Shown here: piece by piece, positions 41,718-48,071 of the stretch | Numbering within the stretch: position 1 is the first letter of the stretch | Layout of the letters: the number at the start of each line of letters is the position of its first letter | Assembly (NCBI GenBank): GCA_036824045.1 | Contig: DAITAZ010000028.1 | Span: 1-48,071, forward strand | Direction: 5' to 3' | DNA: 48,071 bases | From: DAITAZ01 sp036824045 | GTDB lineage: Bacteria > Pseudomonadota > Gammaproteobacteria > Burkholderiales > Rhodocyclaceae | Notes under the pieces: generated by a model | What the model saw: the letters and a program-made list of their open reading frames with translations, nothing else | Database searches by the model: none | Told to the model about the DNA's origin: nothing | Made by a program: the position numbers and the translations under genes

Positions 41718-42982
41718 TTGAAGGTCACCCTTTCCGGCTCGGGTTTGCACTTGTCCATCTTGGAATACCAGGGCATCAGCAGGAAGAACCCGAAGTACAG
41801 CACCGAGCAAATCTGAGAAACCAGGGTACGGCCCGGGGTCGGGGGCAACACGCCCAGGTAACCCAGGATCACGAACACCACAACGAACACCGCCAGAGCG
41901 ATCTTGTAGATCGGGCCCTTGTAGCGGATCGACTTCACCGGGGCCCGATCTAGCCAGGGCAGGGCAAAAAAGATCACCACGGAAGCACCCATCGCCACCA
42001 CCCCCCAGAACTTGGCGTCGATCCCGAACAGCGGATAGGTCACCGCCCGCAGGATCGAGTAGAACGGGGTGAAGTACCACACCGGAGCAATATGCGGCGG
42101 GGTCTTCAGCGGATCAGCCGGGATGAAGTTGTTGTACTCGAGGAAGTAACCACCGCCCTCGGGCGCAAAGAACACGATCACCGAGAACACCATCAGGAAG
42201 ACCACCACACCGACCACATCCTTCACGGAGTAGTAAGGATGGAAGGGGATGCCGTCCAGCGGTTTGCCGTTCGCGTCCTTCTTCTTCTTGATCTCCACGC
42301 CGTCCGGGTTGTTGGAGCCAACCTCGTGCAGGGCAACGATGTGCGCAACCACGAGCCCGACCAGAACGAAGGGGATAGCGATTACATGGAAGGAGAAGAA
42401 CCGGTTCAACGTGGCATCACCCACCACGAAGTCACCCCGGATCCACACGGAAAGAGGCTCACCGATGAAGGGGATGGCGGAGAACAGATTCACGATCACC
42501 TGCGCGCCCCAGTAGGACATCTGCCCCCAGGGGAGGAGATAACCGAAGAACGCTTCGGCCATCAGGCACAGGAAGATCAGCACGCCGAAGATCCAGATCA
42601 ATTCCCTGGGCTTGCGATGCGAGCCATAGAGCAAGCCGCGGAACATGTGGAGATAGACCACGATGAAGAACGCGGAAGCTCCGGTGGAGTGCAGATAGCG
42701 GATCAGCCAGCCAAAGGGCACGTCCCGCATGATGTACTCGACGCTGGCGAAGGCCACGGGCACACCCGAGGCATTGAGCGAGGCATCGGGTTTGAAATGC
42801 ATCACCAGGAAGATGCCCGTCAGGATCTGGATCACCAGAACCAGCAGGGCGAGAGAACCGAAGAAGTACCAGAAGTTGAAATTCTTCGGAGCGTAGTACT
42901 CGGAGAGATGTGCCTTCCAGGTGGAAGTCAGCGGGAACCGCTCATCCACCCAGCCCAGCAGGGCAGTCAGTTTGTCGCTCAT
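41714..42982 (-). CDS. petB: Ubiquinol-cytochrome c reductase, cytochrome b
   Basis: A 422-residue polytopic subunit binding two b hemes and the quinol sites. Seen are RYLHSTGASAFFIVVYLHMFRG and FFSFHVIAIPFVLVGLVVAHIVALHEVGSNNP (four heme histidines; cores HSTG, LHMFRG, FHVIAIP and HIVALHE), and the Qo-site PPHIAPVWYFTPFY-type PEWY equivalent (PVWY). Eight helices are predicted. It lies three bases after petA and overlaps petC. Confidence 0.96.
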   Translation of the reverse strand: MSDKLTALLGWVDERFPLTSTWKAHLSEYYAPKNFNFWYFFGSLALLVLVIQILTGIFLVMHFKPDASLNASGVPVAFASVEYIMRDVPFGWLIRYLHSTGASAFFIVVYLHMFRGLLYGSHRKPRELIWIFGVLIFLCLMAEAFFGYLLPWGQMSYWGAQVIVNLFSAIPFIGEPLSVWIRGDFVVGDATLNRFFSFHVIAIPFVLVGLVVAHIVALHEVGSNNPDGVEIKKKKDANGKPLDGIPFHPYYSVKDVVGVVVFLMVFSVIVFFAPEGGGYFLEYNNFIPADPLKTPPHIAPVWYFTPFYSILRAVTYPLFGIDAKFWGVVAMGASVVIFFALPWLDRAPVKSIRYKGPIYKIALAVFVVVFVILGYLGVLPPTPGRTLVSQICSVLYFGFFLLMPWYSKMDKCKPEPERVTFK

Positions 42983-42985
42983 CGC

Positions 42986-43582
42986 TTAGGCCCCCTTGCT
43001 GTCTTCACCGATCACCAGCTTGGTGTCGGCGAGATATTTGTGCGGCGGAACCAGAAGGTTGTCAGGAGCAGGCTTGCTCTTGTAGACCCGCCCGGCCAAA
43101 TCAAAGGTGGAACCATGGCAAGGGCAGATGAAGCCGCCAGCCCAGTCTGGCTCGATACCGCTTTCCGGCCCGGTCTTGAACTTGTCCGTCGGGGAGCATC
43201 CCAGATGGGTGCAGATACCCACAGCCACGAGGATCTCGGGCTTGATCGAGCGGTGCTCGTTCTTGGCGTAATCCGGCTGCATCGGCTTGTCGGACGCAGG
43301 ATCGCTCACCTTCTCGTTGGTCTTCTGCAGCGACGCAAGCATTTCCTTGGTGCGATGGATGATCCACACCGGCTTGCCCCGCCACTCCACGGTCATCATC
43401 TCGCCCGGCTTGAGCTTGCTGATGTCGACCTCGACCGGTGCGCCCGCTGCCTTGGCCCGCTCGGACGGCGTCATGCTCGCCACGAACGGAACCAGCGTTG
43501 CGACTCCGGCCACCCCACCTGCAGCGCAAGTGGCAAACAGCAGGTTGCGCCTGCTGCAGTCCACCTTGTTTTCGTTGCTCAT
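42986..43582 (-). CDS. petA: Ubiquinol-cytochrome c reductase, Rieske iron-sulfur subunit
   Basis: A 198-residue Rieske protein with an N-terminal Tat-type anchor (SRRNLLFATCAAGGVAGVATLVP) and the [2Fe-2S] motifs CTHLGC and CPCHGS. It is the first gene of petABC, with a sigma70 promoter 56-84 bases upstream. The ATG at 43582 is set by the anchor; an open frame to 43753 runs through the promoter. Confidence 0.96.
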   Translation of the reverse strand: MSNENKVDCSRRNLLFATCAAGGVAGVATLVPFVASMTPSERAKAAGAPVEVDISKLKPGEMMTVEWRGKPVWIIHRTKEMLASLQKTNEKVSDPASDKPMQPDYAKNEHRSIKPEILVAVGICTHLGCSPTDKFKTGPESGIEPDWAGGFICPCHGSTFDLAGRVYKSKPAPDNLLVPPHKYLADTKLVIGEDSKGA

Positions 43583-43637
43583 GGCCCTCTTCCCAAAAAA
43601 ACGCCGATTGAAATTGTGCAGATGCAAAAACCGAAGG

Positions 43638-43666
43638 ATTATATAGGAACGAAAAGTGAGGTTAAA
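43638..43666 (-). promoter_or_regulatory. Sigma70 promoter of petABC
   Basis: On the minus strand TTTAAC (43661-43666), a 17-base spacer, and a perfect TATAAT (43638-43643). Transcription should start near 43631, leaving a leader of about 50 bases before petA. Confidence 0.75.
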
Positions 43667-43681
43667 GCCTTCGCGCGGCTT

Positions 43682-43702
43682 GAAAAAGCCTGGCGCAAGG
43701 CT
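43682..43702 (-). terminator. Terminator after the CoA-transferase gene
   Basis: On the minus strand AGCCT and AGGCT enclose a TGCGCC loop and are followed by TTTTTC. The stem is only five pairs but the T-run is good. It lies 5 bases after the CoA-transferase stop and before the petABC promoter. Confidence 0.65.
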
Positions 43703-43706
43703 GCAG

Positions 43707-44903
43707 TCAGATTGCGCCACCGCTGCGCAAGGCAGCGATCTCTTCAGGACCATACCCCAGCGATGTCAGCACGGCCTCGGTATGCTCACCCAGGGCCGGA
43801 CCGATCCATTCGGTACCTCCGGGCGTTTCGGTGAGGCGGGGCACCACTCCCGGCATCCGAAAGGGCTTGCCATCGGGAAGCGCCGCCTCCTGGACCATCC
43901 CCCGCGCCAGGAACTGGGGGTCCTGCAACATGTCCGCCACCGAATAGACCGGACTCACGGGCACCCCTGCGGCTTTCAGCACCCGCAACACCTCATCCGA
44001 ATCCCGGCCCCCCACCCAGGCGTCGATGGCGGCATAGATTTCGTCCCGACGGGCGTCCCGCCCGGCGTTCGTTGCAAGCGAAGCATCCACTGCCCACTCG
44101 TCCCGGCCAATGGCCTTCATCAAGCGGGCAAAAATGGCGTCCCCGTTGGCGCCGATGATGAGATGAGCCCCATCTCCGGCGGTATGAGTGTTGGAAGGGG
44201 TGATCCCCGGCATGATGTTTCCGGTGCGTTCCCGAATGAAGCGGAACACGTCGTACTCAGGCACCAGACTTTCCATCATCGCGAACACGGCCTCGTAGAG
44301 CGCCACATCCACCACCTGCCCCTTGCCACCATTCACCTCCCGATGGCGTAACGCCATCAGCCCGCCGATCACCCCCCATAGCGCGGCGATTGAGTCGCCA
44401 ATGGACACCCCCGTCTTGACCGGCGGACGGTCTCCAAAGCCGGTCACGTAGCGCAAGCCGCCCATCGATTCACCGATGGCCCCAAAACCCGGCTGATCCG
44501 CCATCGGCCCGGTTTGACCAAAGCCCGAAAGACGCACCATCACCAGGCCTGGGTTCTCCGCCGAGAGGGCATCCCAGCCCAGGCCGAGCCTGTCGAGCAC
44601 ACCGGGGCGGAAGTTCTCCACCACGATGTCCGAGCGGGCAGCCAGTTCCCGGACGATCTTCACACCCTCAGGATGCTTCAGGTTGACGGTGACCGACTTC
44701 TTGTTGCGCGCCTGGACGTACCACCAGAGGGAAGTCCCCTCATAAAGCTTGCGCCACTGGCGTAGCGGGTCGCCGCCATCCGGGCTCTCCACCTTGATGA
44801 CTTCGGCCCCGAACTCGGCCAGTATCCGCGAAGCAAACGGGCCGGCAATCAGCGTGCCGAGTTCGAGAACGCGAACCCCCTGTAGCGGTTTGGGTGAGTA
44901 CAT
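43707..44903 (-). CDS. Family III CoA-transferase (CaiB/BaiF)
   Basis: A 398-residue enzyme moving CoA between carboxylic acids. The N terminus GVRVLELGTLIAGPFASRILAEFGAEVIKVE is typical (cores LELGT, AGPFA, EFGAEVIKVE), followed by KKSVTVNLKHPEG, VENFRPGVLDRLGL, and GVSIGDSIAALWG with the expected catalytic Asp. Related proteins include formyl-, succinyl- and benzylsuccinate-CoA transferases; the substrate here cannot be told, and no pathway genes adjoin it. It follows recR on the opposite side of a 54-base gap, same strand. Confidence 0.92.
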   Translation of the reverse strand: MYSPKPLQGVRVLELGTLIAGPFASRILAEFGAEVIKVESPDGGDPLRQWRKLYEGTSLWWYVQARNKKSVTVNLKHPEGVKIVRELAARSDIVVENFRPGVLDRLGLGWDALSAENPGLVMVRLSGFGQTGPMADQPGFGAIGESMGGLRYVTGFGDRPPVKTGVSIGDSIAALWGVIGGLMALRHREVNGGKGQVVDVALYEAVFAMMESLVPEYDVFRFIRERTGNIMPGITPSNTHTAGDGAHLIIGANGDAIFARLMKAIGRDEWAVDASLATNAGRDARRDEIYAAIDAWVGGRDSDEVLRVLKAAGVPVSPVYSVADMLQDPQFLARGMVQEAALPDGKPFRMPGVVPRLTETPGGTEWIGPALGEHTEAVLTSLGYGPEEIAALRSGGAI

Positions 44904-44957
44904 CGCGCAAGGTCTCCTGGGGAAAGCACGCCTGGGGTTGAGGCATTGCCCCCCCTT

Positions 44958-45554
44958 TTACAAAGGGCGACGCTCCAGCAACGCCTGACCGATGGTACCG
45001 ATATCGGTGTGCTCCAGCTCACCACCGACCGGCAAGCCCCGGGCGATGCGGCTCACCTTCAACCCCCGGGCACGAAGCTTCTCGCCCAGATAGTGGGCGG
45101 TCGCATCGCCCTCATTGGTGAAATTGGTGGCGAGGATGACCTCCTGCACCACGCCATCTAGAGCGCGAGCCAGCAGCTTTTCGAGTTTGAGCTCTCGAGG
45201 ACCAATTCCGTCCAGGGGAGAAAGCCGCCCCATCAGCACGTAATAAAGTCCGGAAAATGCGTGGCTCTGCTCAAGCATGTTGAGATCCGCCGGCATTTCC
45301 ACCACACAGAGCAGCGACGAATCCCGCCGATCCGACAGGCAGCGTTCGCAGACTTCCGCCTCGCTGAAAGTATTGCAGCGGGCGCAGTGACGGATATGCC
45401 CCAGCGCATGCTCGATCGCCCGAGCCAACCCTGCAGCCCCCTCCCGATCCCGCTGCAGCAGATGGTAAGCCATGCGCTGGGCGGACTTTGGACCCACCCC
45501 GGGCAAACAACGAAGGGCCTCGATCAGTGCATCAAGACTGGAAAGACCGGCCAA
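44958..45554 (-). CDS. recR: Recombination protein RecR
   Basis: A 198-residue protein of the RecFOR pathway, loading RecA at gaps. It has the helix-hairpin-helix LIEALRCLPGVGPKSAQRM, a four-cysteine zinc finger (HCARCNTFSEAEVCERC) and a Toprim domain (CVVEMPADLNMLEQ, LATNFTNEGDATAHYL). Start choice is uncertain: a TTG at 45554 gives the usual length and N terminus and has GGTGG about 8 bases upstream; an ATG at 45632 would add 26 residues without likeness. The order dnaX-ybaB-recR is conserved. Confidence 0.9.
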   Translation of the reverse strand: MAGLSSLDALIEALRCLPGVGPKSAQRMAYHLLQRDREGAAGLARAIEHALGHIRHCARCNTFSEAEVCERCLSDRRDSSLLCVVEMPADLNMLEQSHAFSGLYYVLMGRLSPLDGIGPRELKLEKLLARALDGVVQEVILATNFTNEGDATAHYLGEKLRARGLKVSRIARGLPVGGELEHTDIGTIGQALLERRPL

Positions 45555-45692
45555 AGGAAATAACCACCAATGTGCTGAAGACGAACCAGCCCGTCCCGAT
45601 GGCCGTGCACACGCCATCCGGGCTGCGCCCATAAACTGCCCTCCCCTGGCCAGTCAGGCCTGAGCAGAGCCAGGAAAAAATTCCCACGGGGA

Positions 45693-46019
45693 TCAGAAAG
45701 GCATCTTGAAACCGGGCGGCAAATTGAGCCCGGCCGTGAAACCCGCCATGCGCTCCTGAACGGTGCTTTCCACACGACGCACTGCGTCGTTGATCGCTGC
45801 GGCAACCAAGTCTTCCAGCATATCCTTGTCATCCCCCACCAAAGAGGGATCGATCAGCACCCGGCGCACATCGTGCTTGCACGTCATCACCACCTTCACC
45901 AACCCGGCCCCGGCCTCGCCCGAAACCTCAATGGTCGCGAGCTCTTCCTGCGCCTTTTGCATGTTCGCCTGCATCTGCTGGGCCTGCTTCATCAACCCTG
46001 CCAAGCCACCCTTCATCAT
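45693..46019 (-). CDS. ybaB: Nucleoid-associated protein YbaB/EbfC
   Basis: A 108-residue DNA-binding homodimer. The N terminus MMKGGLAGLMKQAQQMQANM is the family mark, followed by VSGEAGAGLVKVVMTCKHDVRRVLIDPSL and a helical C terminus. It lies 30 bases after dnaX and is cotranscribed with it and recR. Confidence 0.95.
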   Translation of the reverse strand: MMKGGLAGLMKQAQQMQANMQKAQEELATIEVSGEAGAGLVKVVMTCKHDVRRVLIDPSLVGDDKDMLEDLVAAAINDAVRRVESTVQERMAGFTAGLNLPPGFKMPF

Positions 46020-46048
46020 CGTTCCCTACTCCCGTGATCCCACTCGGA

Positions 46049-47782
46049 TCAGATTGGTTTGATGGACGCTTCATTCAATGAAGCATCAAAGACTTCGATC
46101 ATTTCACGCACGAACCCGTCCTGCTCCACCGCAGCCACGGCGCGGGCGTGACGTTCCCGCTGTTCTGCCTGGTTGCGTTGCGCAGGCGTCTCACCCGCCA
46201 CCTCCCCTACCGTCAGGTCCAGATGGATGGGCCGCCCGAAGTATGCCTCAAGACCGCCGCGCATCCGGTCTGTCGTGCCCGGTGTCTGCCCCAGAAAGCG
46301 GTGCGTCTGGCTCAAACGCAAGCGCACCCGGCTCCCCTCCATCCCCAGCCACTCACAATGGTGGGCGAGTTCTCGGGCCAACCCTGTCAACCCCATGGCA
46401 GAAATCATGCCATGCCAGTCACCAATCTCAGGCTTCGGCACGGAATTCGCCAGGCCAGCCTGCGACGACGCCCCAGGCGGCGCAATGGTCTTTTGGCCGA
46501 CACCAGCGGGCAAAGCCTCTCCACGGGGCGACGGCAGAACTTCCGTTGCAACCTCCCGGGTTGTAGCGCCACTGTTCGTATCCACGCACGCCGGCTCCAC
46601 CCCCAACGCTACAGATGGCGATACGCGGCGCGCTTGCGCACCAGCACGTGGCATGGACGAAGGAGGCACGGCACTTACCCCCTCCTGCTCAGCGCCCCCT
46701 TGGGCCGGCCGGAAAGCGGCAAGCCGCAACAGGGTCATCACAAAGCCCGCATATTCATCAGGCGCCAATGGCAGCTCACTCCGCCCGTGAGCCAATATCT
46801 GGTAAGCGAGCTGCAAAAACTCCGCCGAAAACCCTTCCGCGTAAGGCCTCAGCCGCTCCGCTTCAGCGCCATCACTGATCGCACCCGGCGCCAACTGCAA
46901 GACGGCAGCCCGTTGGACCAGCGCCCCCAACTCCTGCAGGGCCGAGTCGAATGACAGACTCCGATCGACCATCGCCTGCGCTGCAGTCAGCATGGCAGCC
47001 ACATCTCCCGCCAGCAACCCTTCGAGCACGGCATGGAGGTGATCCTCCCCAACCGTGCCCAGCATGTCGCGTACCGCGCCCTCCTCCACTCGCCCCGCCC
47101 CATGCGCGATTGCCTGGTCCAGAAGAGAAAGGGCATCCCGCATGCTGCCCGCCGCTGCCTTGGCCAGATGGCGCAGCGCGGCTGGCTCAAACGGAACGCC
47201 CTCTTGCTCAAGCACCCGGGACAAGTGCTCCACAATGTGCGGCGGCGGCATCTGCTTGAGATTGAATTGAAGACAACGGGAGAGCACCGTTACCGGGATT
47301 TTCTGCGGGTCAGTCGTCGCCAGAATGAACTTGATGTGCGACGGCGGCTCCTCCAGCGTCTTCAACAGTGAATTGAACGCCGGCTTTGAAAGCATGTGAA
47401 CTTCGTCAATGACGAAGACCTTGAACCGCCCTCGCGTCGGGGCATAGGTCGCGTTGTCCTGCAGGGCCCGCACATCGTCGATGCCCGTATTTGTCGCGGC
47501 ATCGATCTCGATCAGGTCAACGAAACGCCCTCCATCGATCTCCCGACACGCCGCGCACTCGCCACAGGGAGTTGGCGTAATCCCGGTTTCGCAGTTGAGC
47601 GCCTTCGCCAGAATTCGCGCCAAGGTGGTCTTGCCCACCCCACGGGTACCGGTGAACAAATAGGCATGGTGTAATCGCTGACTCTGCAACGCGTGGTTCA
47701 AAGCCCGGACCACATGCTCCTGCCCAACAAGGGTAGCGAAGCTCTTGGGGCGCCACTTGCGGGCAAGGACTTGGTAGGTCAT
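46049..47782 (-). CDS. dnaX: DNA polymerase III subunits gamma/tau
   Basis: A 577-residue clamp-loader ATPase. Walker A is GTRGVGKTT, the zinc site lies in CETGITPTPCGECAAC, Walker B region is VFVIDEVHMLS, and sensor text LKTLEEPPSHIKFILATTDPQKIPVTVLSRC follows (cores EEPP and SRC). Domain III and a Pro/Gly/Ala-rich linker lead to a tau-like C terminus. No A-rich slippery run like that in E. coli dnaX was found, so a gamma form by frameshift is not evident. The ATG at 47782 begins MTYQVLARKWRP, the standard start. Confidence 0.95.
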   Translation of the reverse strand: MTYQVLARKWRPKSFATLVGQEHVVRALNHALQSQRLHHAYLFTGTRGVGKTTLARILAKALNCETGITPTPCGECAACREIDGGRFVDLIEIDAATNTGIDDVRALQDNATYAPTRGRFKVFVIDEVHMLSKPAFNSLLKTLEEPPSHIKFILATTDPQKIPVTVLSRCLQFNLKQMPPPHIVEHLSRVLEQEGVPFEPAALRHLAKAAAGSMRDALSLLDQAIAHGAGRVEEGAVRDMLGTVGEDHLHAVLEGLLAGDVAAMLTAAQAMVDRSLSFDSALQELGALVQRAAVLQLAPGAISDGAEAERLRPYAEGFSAEFLQLAYQILAHGRSELPLAPDEYAGFVMTLLRLAAFRPAQGGAEQEGVSAVPPSSMPRAGAQARRVSPSVALGVEPACVDTNSGATTREVATEVLPSPRGEALPAGVGQKTIAPPGASSQAGLANSVPKPEIGDWHGMISAMGLTGLARELAHHCEWLGMEGSRVRLRLSQTHRFLGQTPGTTDRMRGGLEAYFGRPIHLDLTVGEVAGETPAQRNQAEQRERHARAVAAVEQDGFVREMIEVFDASLNEASIKPI

Positions 47783-47881
47783 AACACAAATTTTACCAGA
47801 TCCTCGCCAACCCTCTTGAGCACCTCGACTCCCTTGCGTCAATCTTCAACACGCTGAACTCCTGGGGCGTGACATCGTTCA

Positions 47882-47910
47882 TTGAACCATTCGTGAAGGA
47901 CCACTAGTAT
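47882..47910 (+). promoter_or_regulatory. Sigma70-like promoter before the glycosyltransferase
   Basis: TTGAAC (47882-47887), a 17-base spacer and TAGTAT (47905-47910), four of six matches in each hexamer. It points toward the partial gene at 47983, with a leader of about 66 bases. Confidence 0.5.
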
Positions 47911-47982
47911 CGTTTCCGCATTTTCGCCAATAATGGACCGCTGCGCTTAAAGCAGGATCGTTTGCCCCCTCACGAGACCACC

Positions 47983-48071
47983 TTGAAAGTCCTGCTTTTC
48001 GCCAACACGGATTGGTACCTCTACAACTTCCGCCTCTCGTTCGCGCGCTATCTGCGCGAACTCGGTTACGA
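47983..48071 (+). CDS. Glycosyltransferase, N-terminal fragment (cut by window end)
   Basis: Only 29 complete codons are present. Read from a TTG start, the product begins with a hydrophobic strand (KVLLFANTDWYLYNFR) and then a helix (LSFARYLRELGY). This is the usual opening of GT-B family glycosyltransferases of cell-surface polysaccharide pathways, where the first strand-turn-helix makes part of the acceptor site. The start codon and the family subtype cannot be settled without the rest of the gene. Confidence 0.6.
   Translation, partial: MKVLLFANTDWYLYNFRLSFARYLRELGY

Noticed and set aside
46049..47782. Programmed frameshift site in dnaX
   Set aside because: No A-rich slippery heptamer was seen in the coding strand near the end of domain III.
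47783..47982. 4.5S (SRP) RNA gene next to dnaX
   Set aside because: Some Betaproteobacteria have it here, but the conserved GGAAGGAAGCAG core is absent on both strands.

Overview
This looks like a chromosomal segment of a high-GC denitrifying betaproteobacterium, most like the Rhodocyclales/Azoarcus-Thauera-Dechloromonas neighbourhood. The basis is gene content and order: petA-petB-petC-sspA-sspB, dnaX-ybaB-recR, a DUF3567 protein (a family typical of Betaproteobacteria), an nrdJ-type class II ribonucleotide reductase and a cytochrome cd1 (nirS) denitrification cluster. No phage, insertion sequence, tRNA, rRNA or CRISPR array was seen. All assignments come from reading the sequence and recalled family knowledge; no database search was run.

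Region 1 (336-4777) is a tightly packed plus-strand operon: a di-heme cytochrome c peroxidase-like lipoprotein, an outer-membrane porin, a periplasmic FMN-binding protein with a flavinylation motif, its ApbE flavin transferase, and a four-helix membrane protein with conserved-looking histidines. It reads as an extracytosolic flavin/heme redox module of unknown substrate and is the least described system in the window. Region 2 (4814-13356) is mostly housekeeping: rpiA, phoU, rdgC, a YchJ-like SEC-C protein, an EamA exporter, an HExxH protein, a DedA protein, a small membrane protein, mutL and miaA.

Region 3 (13380-29865) holds the denitrification genes, in blocks. nirJ-nirN (minus) lie left of a P2-type cation ATPase and kup. 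nirC-nirF-nirDL-nirG-nirH (minus) lie to the right. Further right are nirS, a NirT/NapC-type tetraheme cytochrome and a heme protein of the ethylbenzene-dehydrogenase-gamma/cytochrome c-552 type (minus), divergent from nirE (plus). An amicyanin-like blue copper protein sits between the nirS block and nirC, behind a strong intrinsic terminator. Together nirE, nirDL, nirG, nirH, nirJ, nirF and nirN cover the known heme d1 pathway from uroporphyrinogen III, and nirC and nirS supply the electron carrier and the enzyme. Three CRP/FNR-type dyads (16243, 24789, 28803) precede nirJ, nirC and nirS/nirE, consistent with one NO/anoxia regulon. No regulator gene is present in the window.

Region 4 (29874-36427) has greB, small conserved proteins, a homocysteine synthase with an alpha/beta hydrolase, a DUF2189 membrane protein and a large protein with a PilZ-like patch. 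Region 5 (36428-39760) is nrdJ with a long leader; a sigma70 promoter there is overlapped by one of two NrdR-type boxes 31 bp apart. Region 6 (39803-43702) is sspB, sspA and the cytochrome bc1 operon with its own promoter and an upstream terminator. Region 7 (43707-48071) is a CoA-transferase, recR, ybaB, dnaX and the first 29 codons of a glycosyltransferase cut by the window edge.
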